Positions 28,676 through 36,608 of a stretch of DNA of 64,000 nucleotides are shown here, piece after piece (the first letter of the stretch is position 1; each line of letters opens with the position of its first letter). This stretch comes from Lacinutrix himadriensis. Lineage in GTDB: Bacteria; Bacteroidota; Bacteroidia; Flavobacteriales; Flavobacteriaceae. The translations under genes and the position numbers were made by a program. A model generated the notes under the pieces. It worked only from the letters and a program-made list of their open reading frames with translations, made no database searches and was not told the DNA's origin. Location of the stretch: NCBI RefSeq assembly GCF_001418105.1, contig NZ_LIQI01000012.1, positions 62,001 to 126,000 of the forward strand, given 5' to 3'.

Positions 28676-29279
28676 AAACCTTATAATCGTCTTTACAAGA
28701 AATCCAGAACTTGGTAAAGTAAAAACACGTTTAGCAAAAACGATTGGTGATGCTTCTGCATTAAACATTTACAGCTTTTTACTAGAACACACCGAAAAAA
28801 CAATTAGAAACATAGATAGCGACAAAGCGGTTTATTACTCTGTAGCAATCCATAATCAAGATATTTGGGATAATGCCATCTACCAAAAACACTTACAAGA
28901 AGGAGAAGATTTAGGAATACGAATGCTGCATGCATTTCAAAACGGCTTCGCCAAAGGCTATGAGAAAGTGATTATTGTTGGTAGTGATCTATTCGATTTA
29001 AAAGAAAAATACATTGAAGAAGCTTTTCAAAAATTAGACAAACGCGATGTTGTTATTGGTCCTGCCGAGGATGGAGGTTATTATTTATTAGGTATGAAAA
29101 CACTTCACGAAGAAGTTTTTAAAGACAAAAAATGGGGCACTTCATCCGTTTTTAAAGACACCACAAAAGATTTACACAAATTTAAAATCCATCAACTAGA
29201 AAAGTTAAATGATATTGATACTTTTGAAGATATGGAAAACAATTCCACATTAAAAAAATTAATACTTACAGATGATTAA
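28668..29279 (+). CDS. TIGR04282-type arsenosugar glycosyltransferase (DUF2064)
   Basis: A 203-residue cytoplasmic protein of the DUF2064 branch of GT-A glycosyltransferases. It shows IVFTRNPELGKVKTRLAKTIGD at the N-terminus, the nucleotide-sugar region with VGSDLFDL, and VVIGPAEDGGYYLLGMK. The branch is annotated as arsenosugar biosynthesis glycosyltransferase because it occurs with arsS and arsM. It could transfer the modified ribose or glucose-type unit during arsenosugar synthesis, or act as a nucleotidyltransferase; the reaction is not established here. It overlaps both neighbours by 8 bases. Confidence 0.87.
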   Translation: MNKNLIIVFTRNPELGKVKTRLAKTIGDASALNIYSFLLEHTEKTIRNIDSDKAVYYSVAIHNQDIWDNAIYQKHLQEGEDLGIRMLHAFQNGFAKGYEKVIIVGSDLFDLKEKYIEEAFQKLDKRDVVIGPAEDGGYYLLGMKTLHEEVFKDKKWGTSSVFKDTTKDLHKFKIHQLEKLNDIDTFEDMENNSTLKKLILTDD

Positions 29280-30084
29280 ATTTATAAACGAAACTGTAGA
29301 ATACTTACAAGAGAAAGGTTTTGACAAACCTGAAATAGGAATTATTCTTGGTACCGGACTCGGACAACTTATTGATGAAATAGAAATTATTGCAGAAGCA
29401 AGTTATAATCACATTCCGAACTTCCCTACGGCAACCGTAGAATTTCACAAAGGAAAACTTATTTATGGCGAATTAGCAGGAAAAAAAGTAGTGGTTATGC
29501 AAGGACGTTTTCATGTATATGAAGGCTATTCTTTACAAGATGTTACTTTCCCTGTTCGTATTATGGAAAAATTAGGAATTAACACTTTATTAGTTTCTAA
29601 TGCATCTGGCGCAATAAATACCGACTATAAAAAGGGCGAATTAATGTTAATTGAAGACCACATCAATCTTCAAGGAAGCTCTCCTCTAGCATTCAAAGGA
29701 GTTTCCGATTTAGGGGAACGTTTTACAGATATGAGCGCACCTTATGATGCTAAAATTAATGAATCCTTTAAAACTATTGCCAAAGCAAATAATATAAAAC
29801 TGCACGAAGGTGTTTACGCAAGTGTTGTTGGACCGCAATTAGAAACAAGAGCAGAGTACAGAATGCTTAAAATTATTGGTGCAGATGCCGTTGGAATGAG
29901 TACGGTTCCAGAAATTATTGTTGCTAATCATTTAAAATTAAAAACCGCAGCAGTGTCAGTTTTAACTGATGAATGCGACCCAAGTAATCTAAAACCCGTA
30001 AACATTAATGAAATTATTGCCATGGCTGCCAAAGCAGAACCAGACATGATTACATTGTTTAAGGAATTGATTAAGAGTTTATAG
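29272..30084 (+). CDS. Purine nucleoside phosphorylase (family I)
   Basis: A 270-residue trimeric-type purine nucleoside phosphorylase. Visible motifs are GIILGTGLGQLIDEI (phosphate loop), QGRFHVYEGYSLQ, VSNASGAIN, VGPQLETRAEYRM and GADAVGMSTVPEIIVA, with E and N purine contacts. It splits purine nucleosides into base and ribose-1-phosphate. Inside the arsenosugar-type run, and coupled by an 8-base overlap to a glycosyltransferase, it is a candidate for removing adenine from the 5'-deoxy-5'-dimethylarsinoyl-adenosine made by ArsS. A plain salvage role is also possible. A repeat and a hairpin follow the stop codon. Confidence 0.93.
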   Translation: MIKFINETVEYLQEKGFDKPEIGIILGTGLGQLIDEIEIIAEASYNHIPNFPTATVEFHKGKLIYGELAGKKVVVMQGRFHVYEGYSLQDVTFPVRIMEKLGINTLLVSNASGAINTDYKKGELMLIEDHINLQGSSPLAFKGVSDLGERFTDMSAPYDAKINESFKTIAKANNIKLHEGVYASVVGPQLETRAEYRMLKIIGADAVGMSTVPEIIVANHLKLKTAAVSVLTDECDPSNLKPVNINEIIAMAAKAEPDMITLFKELIKSL

Positions 30085-30092
30085 TAATCTTT

Positions 30093-30192
30093 GGGCGTTA
30101 CTCTACTTCGCGAAAAGCTTCGTAGCGTCAGGCTTTTCACTATATCTTTTTCTCGTGCCTCAAAAAAGGATGCCGTTGCAATCCTTAACGCG
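30093..30192 (+). repeat. Structured repeat, copy 2 (GGGCGTTA ... TAACGC)
   Basis: About 100 bases starting GGGCGTTACTCTAC and ending ATCCTTAACGCGG, with GTCAGGCTTTTC and internal hairpin potential as in the copy at 24649-24741. Both copies point the same way and bracket the arsS-to-phosphorylase genes as direct repeats. Confidence 0.75.
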
Positions 30193-30212
30193 GTAAAAAA
30201 CAGCAATAAAAC

Positions 30213-30230
30213 AAGGGATTTCAATCCCTT
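30213..30230. terminator. Hairpin after the phosphorylase gene
   Basis: AAGGGATT (30213-30220) and AATCCCTT (30223-30230) form a perfect 8-base stem with a 2-base gap. There is no strong T-run after it, so it is a possible terminator, an RNA-stabilising hairpin, or part of the neighbouring repeat. It marks the break between the phosphorylase and arsM. Confidence 0.5.
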
Positions 30231-30260
30231 AAGAAAAGCAAAACACTAAATAAACAGATA

Positions 30261-30274
30261 CCTGCCTTCGCAGG
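30261..30274. repeat. Hairpin repeat 10 bases before arsM
   Basis: CCTGCCTTCGCAGG, with a 5-base stem and CTTC loop, ends 10 bases before the arsM ATG at 30285. It is one of the four start-proximal hairpins in this window. Confidence 0.75.
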
Positions 30275-30284
30275 CATAAAAAAC

Positions 30285-31253
30285 ATGAGTTACCTAGAAA
30301 CCACACACGACCTATACAAAGAAGCAGCATTAACTCCAGATGTTGGACTTTGCTGTACTACAAACCCTATTTGGGAATTACCAGGATTAAAAATCCCAAA
30401 AATCATGCAAGAAATGAATTATGGTTGTGGTTCCACGGTGCACGCTCGTGATTTAACCAACAATCCAAAAATGCTTTATGTTGGTGTTGGTGGCGGAATG
30501 GAACTTTTACAATTCGCATATTTTAATCGCCAAAAAGGTGGTGTTGTAGGTATTGATGTTGTAGATGAAATGCTTGAAGCTTCTCGTAAAAACTTTATCG
30601 AAGCCGAAGCACAAAATCCATGGTTTAAATCGGAATTTGTAGACCTTGTAAAAGGAGATGCATTAAACCTTAATGTACCGGATAACTCTATAGATGTTGC
30701 TGCGCAAAACTGTTTGTTTAATATTTTTAAAGCGGAAGATTTAAAGAAAGCAATAGCAGAAATGTATCGTGTTTTAAAACCACACGGAAAACTGGTGATG
30801 AGCGATCCTACTTGCGAGCAACCAATGAATGATACTTTACGTAACGACGAAAGATTAAGAGCACTTTGTTTAAGCGGAAGCTTACCAATTGCAGAGTACG
30901 TAAAAGCACTAACCGATGCTGGTTTTGGAACTATTGAAATTAGAGCTAGAAAACCATACCGAATTCTAGATCCTAAAACCTACCCAACAGAAGAATTAAT
31001 CTATATAGAATCTATTGAAGTAGCTGCTATTAAAGATCCAATGCCAAAAGACGGACCTTGTATTTTTACTGGAAAAGCTGCTATTTACTATGGTGACCAA
31101 GATTATTTTGATGATAAAGAAGGACATATATTATTAAAAAATCAACCATTGGCAATTTGCGATAAAACAGCAAAAGCATTACAAGCATTAAACAGAGACG
31201 ATATTTACTTTTCAGAATCTACTTTCCATTACGATGGTGGAGGTTGTTGTTAG
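30285..31253 (+). CDS. arsM: Arsenite methyltransferase ArsM, arsenosugar type
   Basis: A 322-residue SAM-dependent methyltransferase. The SAM loop is LYVGVGGGMELL (about 64-75), followed by VVGIDVVDEMLEA and the late LVMSDPTCEQP. Cysteines expected to hold As(III) are seen as C23-C24 (GLCCTTN), C48 (NYGCGS), a QNCLFN motif and a C-terminal GGGCC. The N-terminal YKEAALTPDVGLCC pattern is that of the arsenosugar-associated ArsM branch. It would methylate arsenite to dimethylarsenite, the substrate of ArsS. A repeat and a hairpin separate it from the phosphorylase, so it may have its own promoter. Confidence 0.93.
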   Translation: MSYLETTHDLYKEAALTPDVGLCCTTNPIWELPGLKIPKIMQEMNYGCGSTVHARDLTNNPKMLYVGVGGGMELLQFAYFNRQKGGVVGIDVVDEMLEASRKNFIEAEAQNPWFKSEFVDLVKGDALNLNVPDNSIDVAAQNCLFNIFKAEDLKKAIAEMYRVLKPHGKLVMSDPTCEQPMNDTLRNDERLRALCLSGSLPIAEYVKALTDAGFGTIEIRARKPYRILDPKTYPTEELIYIESIEVAAIKDPMPKDGPCIFTGKAAIYYGDQDYFDDKEGHILLKNQPLAICDKTAKALQALNRDDIYFSESTFHYDGGGCC

Positions 31254-31318
31254 GCGATAATCGCCATTAAATTATAGCACTCCAACGTGTAAAATAATTT
31301 AGGAACAATCATATTGCA

Positions 31319-31348
31319 TGTCATTTTGAGCCTAGTGGAAAAATCTTA
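31319..31348. repeat. Degenerate piece of a palindromic repeat
   Basis: ATGTCATTTTGAGCCTAGTG followed by GAAAAATCTT resembles the common flavobacterial TGTCATTTCGAGC...AGAAATCT repeat end, as remembered. It lies in the 152-base gap between arsM and the hydroxylase gene. Confidence 0.5.
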
Positions 31349-31379
31349 AAAATAAATATTTAAGAACTAACAAAACAAG

Positions 31380-31399
31380 ATTCCTGCCTTCGCGGGAAT
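31380..31399. repeat. Hairpin repeat 6 bases before the hydroxylase gene
   Basis: ATTCCTGC and GCGGGAAT pair over 8 positions (one G-T) around a CTTC loop. The hairpin ends 6 bases before the ATG at 31406, and its right arm contains a GGGAAT that could mimic a weak ribosome-binding site. Confidence 0.75.
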
Positions 31400-31405
31400 G
31401 AAAAG

Positions 31406-32299
31406 ATGGAAAAATACATAGACATAATAAAAAATTCCTATTCCGGATATTTCAATTACCTAAAGAACGAGCTAATTACGCTTAACCATTGGGATAATTA
31501 TTTTTACGGATTGATCGTAATTTCATTAGTCGTTTGGGGTTTAGAAATTGCTTTTCCTTGGCGTAAAAATCAATCTATTTTTAGAAAAGATTTTTGGCTG
31601 GATACTTTTTATATGTTTTTCAATTTCTTTATACTGAATCTTATTGTCCTTATTGCTTTATCCAATACTGCAGCAACATTTTTTAATGATATTTTAGGCA
31701 TAGTCGGTTTATCTATTTCTAGCTTCCAGTTGTTTGATGTAGATGATTTACCTAAAGTGTTAGGCTTATTTATTTTCTTTTTGGTGAGTGATTTTATGCA
31801 ATGGAATACGCATCGTTTATTGCATCGTGTTCCTCTGTTTTGGAACTTCCATAAAGTGCATCATTCGGTGAAAGAAATGGGCTTTGCAGCACATCTACGT
31901 TACCATTGGATGGAACCTGTAATCTATAAATCTATTTTATACATACCTCTAGCAATTATTGGTGGTTTCGATGCGCAAGATGTAGCAATTGTTCACTTTT
32001 TTGCAATTACCATCGGACACTTAAACCACGCTAATTTAGGTTGGGATTATGGGGTTCTAAAATACGTATTTAACAATCCGAAAATGCACATTTGGCATCA
32101 TGTAAAAGAGCTTCCTGAAGGAACTACACATGGTATTAACTACGGCATTACATTAAGTATTTGGGATTATCTTTTTAAGACGAACCATATACCTTATGAC
32201 GGTAGAGATATAGAACTAGGTTTTGAAGGAGATGAAGATTTTCCAAAAGATTTTATTCATCAAGAATTATATCCTTTACATAAAAACACCTCTAAATAA
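31406..32299 (+). CDS. Sterol desaturase / fatty acid hydroxylase family protein
   Basis: A 297-residue membrane-bound di-iron enzyme. Histidine motifs typical of the family are HRLLH, HKVHH, a central IGHLNHANLG and the late MHIWHHV, between about four hydrophobic helices (for example YGLIVISLVVWGLEIAF and VLGLFIFFLVSDFMQW). The family hydroxylates or desaturates lipids. Between arsM and the DUF547 and glycosyltransferase genes it is a candidate for working on the lipid or alkyl part of an arsenolipid, but its substrate is not known. A hairpin repeat sits just before the start codon. Confidence 0.9.
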   Translation: MEKYIDIIKNSYSGYFNYLKNELITLNHWDNYFYGLIVISLVVWGLEIAFPWRKNQSIFRKDFWLDTFYMFFNFFILNLIVLIALSNTAATFFNDILGIVGLSISSFQLFDVDDLPKVLGLFIFFLVSDFMQWNTHRLLHRVPLFWNFHKVHHSVKEMGFAAHLRYHWMEPVIYKSILYIPLAIIGGFDAQDVAIVHFFAITIGHLNHANLGWDYGVLKYVFNNPKMHIWHHVKELPEGTTHGINYGITLSIWDYLFKTNHIPYDGRDIELGFEGDEDFPKDFIHQELYPLHKNTSK

Positions 32300-32355
32300 G
32301 TCACTTCTTATGTAAGGTAAAGTACCGAGAATTGACAAATAGAAAAACAAATAAC

Positions 32356-33216
32356 ATGAAACATTATAGTCTTATTTTTTTTGCAATTCTGATTACTTCT
32401 TGTGCTTCTGCTAAACAAGTAACAACCAATAATGAAGTTGTAAAAGAAGAAACTACTCCTATAGAAATCCAAGTAGTAACTTCTGAAAGTGAAGTCGAAG
32501 AAGTTATTAAAAATGAAATACCAGAAGCTCCGCAATTAGATGTCGTAGATATTGAAGACCATTATGCTTCTGAAGCTTTTAATCATGACGCTTGGAATAC
32601 ATTATTACAAAATAATGTTTCCGAAACCGGTAATGTAAACTACGTCGCTTTTAAAAATAACCCAACAGATCTTCGCCATTACATCGTTTCTTTAGGTGAA
32701 AATATGCCAAAGAAGGATTGGACCAAAGAAGACAAATTAGCCTATTGGATTAATGCGTACAATGCATTGACAGTGGATTTAATTATTAAAAATTATCCTG
32801 TAAAAAGCATCAAAGATATTAAAGATCCTTGGGACCAACGCCTTTGGAAACTTGGCGAAAAATGGTATAACTTAAACGAAATTGAGCATGAAATTTTACG
32901 TAAAATGGAAGAACCAAGAATTCATTTTGCTATTGTTTGCGCCTCTTTTTCTTGTCCGAAATTACAAAACGAAGCCTTTACAGCTTCCAAATTAGAAGCA
33001 CAACTAACAAGTGCTACAAAAGAATTTCTGGCAGATACCAATCGAAATGAAATCGCTTCCGATAGGATTAAAATCTCAAAGATTTTTCAGTGGTTTTCCA
33101 AAGATTTCAAACAAGATGGAGATCTAATTGATTTCTTAAATAAATACTCCGAAACAGAAATTTCTTCCAACGCTAAAAAAAATTATAAAGATTACAATTG
33201 GGATTTGAATGACTAA
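32356..33216 (+). CDS. DUF547 lipoprotein
   Basis: With the ATG at 32356 the protein begins MKHYSLIFFAILITSC, a lipoprotein signal with lipobox ITSC; an upstream TTG at 32332 would only add eight residues before the signal. A low-complexity acidic linker follows, then a DUF547 domain with AYWINAYNALTVDLIIKNYP, VKSIKDI, HFAIVCASFSCPKL and a late YNWDLND end. DUF547 proteins have no settled activity. This one overlaps the next glycosyltransferase by 8 bases, so they are translated together. A second member of the family is encoded at 39918-40634. Confidence 0.88.
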   Translation: MKHYSLIFFAILITSCASAKQVTTNNEVVKEETTPIEIQVVTSESEVEEVIKNEIPEAPQLDVVDIEDHYASEAFNHDAWNTLLQNNVSETGNVNYVAFKNNPTDLRHYIVSLGENMPKKDWTKEDKLAYWINAYNALTVDLIIKNYPVKSIKDIKDPWDQRLWKLGEKWYNLNEIEHEILRKMEEPRIHFAIVCASFSCPKLQNEAFTASKLEAQLTSATKEFLADTNRNEIASDRIKISKIFQWFSKDFKQDGDLIDFLNKYSETEISSNAKKNYKDYNWDLND

Positions 33217-34042
33217 ACTATCCATCATAATTCCAATGTTAAACGAAGCAGATAATATTAAGAATCTGTTAGAACATATATTGCAAAATGTTTCGCAAAA
33301 AAACAATATTGAAATTATTATTACGGATGGCGGAAGTACAGATGGTTCGCAAGAAATAGTTGCTAATTTCTCAGATGTCACCTTGAGCGCACTTGTTTAC
33401 CGAAGCAAAAGCGAAGGTGAAGTCGAAAGATCTCAAGCTAGTCGTAATAAAATAAACACAAAAGTTCTCGATGCAAAATTCGCAAACGCGAATTCCACTA
33501 GAACGGACATACAGTTACTATCTGCAGAAAAAGGAAGAGCAAAACAAATGAATCTTGGTGCAAAACATGCTTCTGGAAACATTTTATACTTTTTGCATGC
33601 AGATTCTTTTCCGCCGAAAAATTTTGATCAACTAATAATTAATGAAGTTGAAAAAGGCAATTCTGCGGGTTGTTTTAGGCTTCAGTTTAAAAGCAATCAT
33701 TGGTGGTTACGTTTAGCGAGTTGGTTTACAAAATTCAATTGGAAAGCTTGTCGCGGTGGTGACCAAAGTCAGTTTATTACAAGAACGTTATTTAACGAAA
33801 TTGGAGGTTATGATGAGACTTTCACTATTTACGAAGACTATATTTTGATTAATGCGCTTTATGCTAGAAAGGAATTTGTAGTCATTAATAAAAAAATACA
33901 AACCTCAGCAAGACTATATGAAATACATGGTATTTGGAAATTACAATATCATTTTTGGATGATCTATATTAAGAAATGGTTTGGTGCAAGTGCGGAAGAT
34001 TTATATAAATATTACAACAATTACATAAATGTTAAAAAGTAA
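33209..34042 (+). CDS. TIGR04283-type arsenosugar glycosyltransferase with in-frame insert
   Basis: A 277-residue GT2 enzyme. Family features are IIIPMLNEADNI, ITDGGSTDGS, EKGRAKQMNLGAKHASG and the metal motif LHADS (about 130-132), then GGDQSQFI and GGYDE. Members of this branch are near 230 residues; the extra ~45 residues at about 57-102, between SDVTL and LLSAEKGR, coincide with a palindromic repeat at 33375-33510. The frame is kept, so the gene can still be translated, but activity may be changed. It overlaps the DUF547 gene by 8 bases and would add sugar units in the arsenosugar pathway. A tail fragment of a related gene lies at 35642-35743. Confidence 0.88.
   Translation: MTKLSIIIPMLNEADNIKNLLEHILQNVSQKNNIEIIITDGGSTDGSQEIVANFSDVTLSALVYRSKSEGEVERSQASRNKINTKVLDAKFANANSTRTDIQLLSAEKGRAKQMNLGAKHASGNILYFLHADSFPPKNFDQLIINEVEKGNSAGCFRLQFKSNHWWLRLASWFTKFNWKACRGGDQSQFITRTLFNEIGGYDETFTIYEDYILINALYARKEFVVINKKIQTSARLYEIHGIWKLQYHFWMIYIKKWFGASAEDLYKYYNNYINVKK
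33375..33510. repeat. Palindromic element inserted in frame in a glycosyltransferase gene
   Basis: The unit begins ATGTCACCTTGAGCGC and ends CCACTAGAACGGACAT; the ends are partial inverted copies. Its right half, TTCTCGATGCAAAATTCGCA and the following AATTCCACTAGAACGG, parallels TTCTCGATACAAATTTTA and AATTCACTCGAATTGAC of the intergenic element at 17887-18004. It is about 136 bases and encodes a lysine-, serine- and asparagine-rich stretch with no stop codon. Confidence 0.75.
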
Positions 34043-34115
34043 TAAAATTTACTTAAGATTAAATTAAAATTAATGTTTAGGTATTCACAATCTATATATT
34101 CGTAAAAAAATATAG

Positions 34116-35630
34116 ATGAAACACTTCTACTTGAGCCTTTTAGTATTCTTTGGTATAATAAACCTTTCTCATGCGCAAGATTTAATTGCAGCAAAAATAA
34201 TAGACTCTATAACCCAAAACCCAATACCTTATGCAACAATTTCGCTAAATAATACAAGCGGCGTTATAAGTAATGATTTTGGGGTTTTTCATTTAAATAT
34301 TAAGAAAAAATTCACTAAAACAGATTCCTTATTCATTAGCTGTTTAGGTTATGAAACGAAACAACTACCTATTAAAAGTGTCACAGATAGTATTATTTCT
34401 TTAAGTCCGAAATCTATTGACTTAGACGAGGTTTTAATTAGCAATAAAAATTATTCCATTGATGAGATTATAGACTTCATAAAAGACAGTTTACCAACAA
34501 ACTATAGTCATGATCCACAAAAAAACAAACTGTTTTTCAGACAATCATACCACTCAAATATTGTGAAAAAAAATATTGTCATTGAAAAAACAACCATTCC
34601 GGAATTCAATCAAAATTTCATAGATAGTATATTACGAGTATTACCTAAAAAATCGAGTAATTACACAGAAATCCTAGGAGTACTTTATAAAAATAATGCC
34701 GCAGATACCATTAATAAATTAGATATAATAAAAGCATCTGAATTGTACGATAAAAACAATGAAATAGATTCCGAAAAACTCGAAGAAAAGTTTAATGCAA
34801 TTGCAAGAAAACATATAAAAAGAGACTCTTATTTTAAAATAAAATCAGGTTGGTTTGGAACAAAAACAGAAATAGATTCTTCCCTTTTTGAAACTCCAGA
34901 AGAAAAAGAATCTGTCGCATATTTAGAAGCTAAAAAAAAGAAAGAAAAGGAGCGTAAAGAAAACTTTTTAAAATACAGAAAAAGAACAATATCTAACTTA
35001 GAAAATAGAGGATTTTTAAATGAAGACTCCAACCTAAACATCATTCATAAGTCTAATAGATACGAATTTGAATTATTAGACTATGCTTTTTTAAATGGTA
35101 ATTTTGTTTATAAAATTGCTTTTAAACCAAAACGAGGCGAAGATTACAAAGGCACGATGTATGTTAATACAGATGATTTCGCTATTATTCGTTTAGATTA
35201 TGAAAACGTAAAAGCACTTCGAGATTTTAGTCTATTGGGGGTATCTGTAAACCATTATTTACAAAGAGGTACAATCATTTACGAAAAAAACAAAGCAGAC
35301 ACTTACGCTTTAAAATATTTTGAAATTGTAGATGGCGAAAGTGTTGGAATTAAAAGGCCATTAAAAATTATTGAAAAGAACAAAAATGTAAAAGGAAGAC
35401 GTAAACAAAATGAGGTTTCTGCGAACATAAATTTAAAGATAACAAACATTAACAAAAAAGAATTAGTTGTTTTTGAAAACGATAATATTACCAAAGAGGC
35501 TTTTAATAATTTTAAAGAAAAAGCAGCTATTAAGCCAACTTATTTACCACACTACGATCCTGATTTCTGGAAAGGATATAACGTAATAGAACCAAATCAA
35601 GCAATTAAAGATTTTAAAAGTATTGAGTAA
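34116..35630 (+). CDS. Secreted protein with carboxypeptidase-regulatory-like domain
   Basis: A 504-residue exported protein. The signal peptide is MKHFYLSLLVFFGIINLSHAQ, followed by a CarboxypepD_reg-like beta domain (about 25-105: IIDSITQNPIPYATISL, GVISNDFGVFHL, DSLFISCLGYET). The rest, about 110-504, is a long region with a charged stretch (KKKKEKERKENF) and a beta-rich end, similar in layout to Bacteroidota proteins whose first domain is shared with TonB-dependent receptors. No plug or barrel is seen. The location is probably periplasm or outer membrane. It is flanked by a glycosyltransferase gene and a fragment of the same kind of gene. Confidence 0.8.
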   Translation: MKHFYLSLLVFFGIINLSHAQDLIAAKIIDSITQNPIPYATISLNNTSGVISNDFGVFHLNIKKKFTKTDSLFISCLGYETKQLPIKSVTDSIISLSPKSIDLDEVLISNKNYSIDEIIDFIKDSLPTNYSHDPQKNKLFFRQSYHSNIVKKNIVIEKTTIPEFNQNFIDSILRVLPKKSSNYTEILGVLYKNNAADTINKLDIIKASELYDKNNEIDSEKLEEKFNAIARKHIKRDSYFKIKSGWFGTKTEIDSSLFETPEEKESVAYLEAKKKKEKERKENFLKYRKRTISNLENRGFLNEDSNLNIIHKSNRYEFELLDYAFLNGNFVYKIAFKPKRGEDYKGTMYVNTDDFAIIRLDYENVKALRDFSLLGVSVNHYLQRGTIIYEKNKADTYALKYFEIVDGESVGIKRPLKIIEKNKNVKGRRKQNEVSANINLKITNINKKELVVFENDNITKEAFNNFKEKAAIKPTYLPHYDPDFWKGYNVIEPNQAIKDFKSIE

Positions 35631-35641
35631 TTCTAGTTAAT

Positions 35642-35743
35642 CTCTGGAAATTACAATATCACTTCTTGGCTATTTATATAAAAAAGGGATTAGGCGCTTC
35701 TGCGGAAGAGTTATATGCCTATTACAAAAAGCATATTGGATAA
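35642..35743 (+). pseudogene. 3' fragment of a TIGR04283-type glycosyltransferase gene
   Basis: The 33 codons before TAA at 35741 read LWKLQYHFLAIYIKKGLGA and then SAEELYAYYKKHIG. They match the tail of the glycosyltransferase ending at 34042 (IWKLQYHFWMIYIKKWFGA, SAEDLYKYYNNYIN) along almost their whole length. No start codon or other domain is present; the fragment begins just after the stop of the secreted-protein gene. It is a remnant of a second copy, or of the original 3' end before the secreted-protein gene was inserted or recombined in. Confidence 0.85.
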
Positions 35744-35747
35744 AAAA

Positions 35748-36485
35748 CTATTTATTCCTTCCTTTTTCATTAGGATATAAAGTGTAAACCTCTTCACTTT
35801 GAAAGAATGTTTTGGTATCAATATTTATTGCAGAAAGCTTTCCTTTAAAAGCGACACCTGTATCTACATTCCAAACATTCATAGCATTGGTTGGCGTATC
35901 TAAATTAAAGTTTGTGGTTGGTGTATGCCCTATATAAATCTCGTTATAATGCTTTAATCTATTTGGATATAGAATAGAATTCTTTGTAATTTTTTTATCC
36001 ATAACTATTACCATTTCCCAAAGCGTTCTATCAGAATAAAAATTTACTGTATCCCATTCTCTTTCCACACCATGCATTGACGTAAATCCGGCATGTAAAA
36101 ACAATCTTTTTGCATCATCTAACAAGTAAAGACGCATGTCTTTAAAAAATTGAAGATGCGTTTTTTTATCTTCTTTTGAAAAACCTTTATAACTAGCTAT
36201 GGTTTCTTTTCCTCCGTGAATAAACCAGGTTTCATCTATGGTTTCGGTTTCTAGCCATTGCTCACACCAAACATCGTGATTTCCTTTTATAAAAACACAT
36301 TCATATTCTTTTGCAAATGCAATTAAAAACTGAATCACTTGTGCTGAATCACTCCAACCATCTACATAATCTCCAAGAAAAATAAAACGATCCTCTTTCT
36401 TAATTTCTATGCGTTCTAATAATTGCTCCAAAGCTTTTAGTCCGCCGTGAATATCTCCTATTGCAAATGTTCTATTATGTTTCAT
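35748..36485 (-). CDS. Calcineurin-type serine/threonine phosphatase
   Basis: A 245-residue metallophosphoesterase of the PP1/ApaH-like type. All motifs are intact: FAIGDIHGG (D-x-H), FLGDYVDGW (GDxVDG), IKGNHDVW (GNHD), a late HAGFTS and YIGHTPTTN. It should bind two metal ions and remove phosphate from proteins or nucleotides. There is no signal peptide, so it is cytoplasmic. It contrasts with the degenerate phosphoesterase at 27302-28129. It converges with the glycosyltransferase fragment, ending 4 bases from its stop. Confidence 0.92.
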   Translation of the reverse strand: MKHNRTFAIGDIHGGLKALEQLLERIEIKKEDRFIFLGDYVDGWSDSAQVIQFLIAFAKEYECVFIKGNHDVWCEQWLETETIDETWFIHGGKETIASYKGFSKEDKKTHLQFFKDMRLYLLDDAKRLFLHAGFTSMHGVEREWDTVNFYSDRTLWEMVIVMDKKITKNSILYPNRLKHYNEIYIGHTPTTNFNLDTPTNAMNVWNVDTGVAFKGKLSAINIDTKTFFQSEEVYTLYPNEKGRNK

Positions 36486-36608
36486 TTATTGTTTGGTAGC
36501 AAAATATATAGTTAAAAAACGAATGGTAAATATTAGCATTCTAGGCTTCAAAACAAAAATTAGTATTTTATTAAAACGTTAGTTTTCTATTATCTTTATA
36601 TCTATAGT

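Noticed and set aside
32332-32355. Upstream TTG start for the DUF547 lipoprotein gene
   Set aside because: It would place eight extra polar residues before the lipoprotein signal; the ATG at 32356 gives a normal signal.
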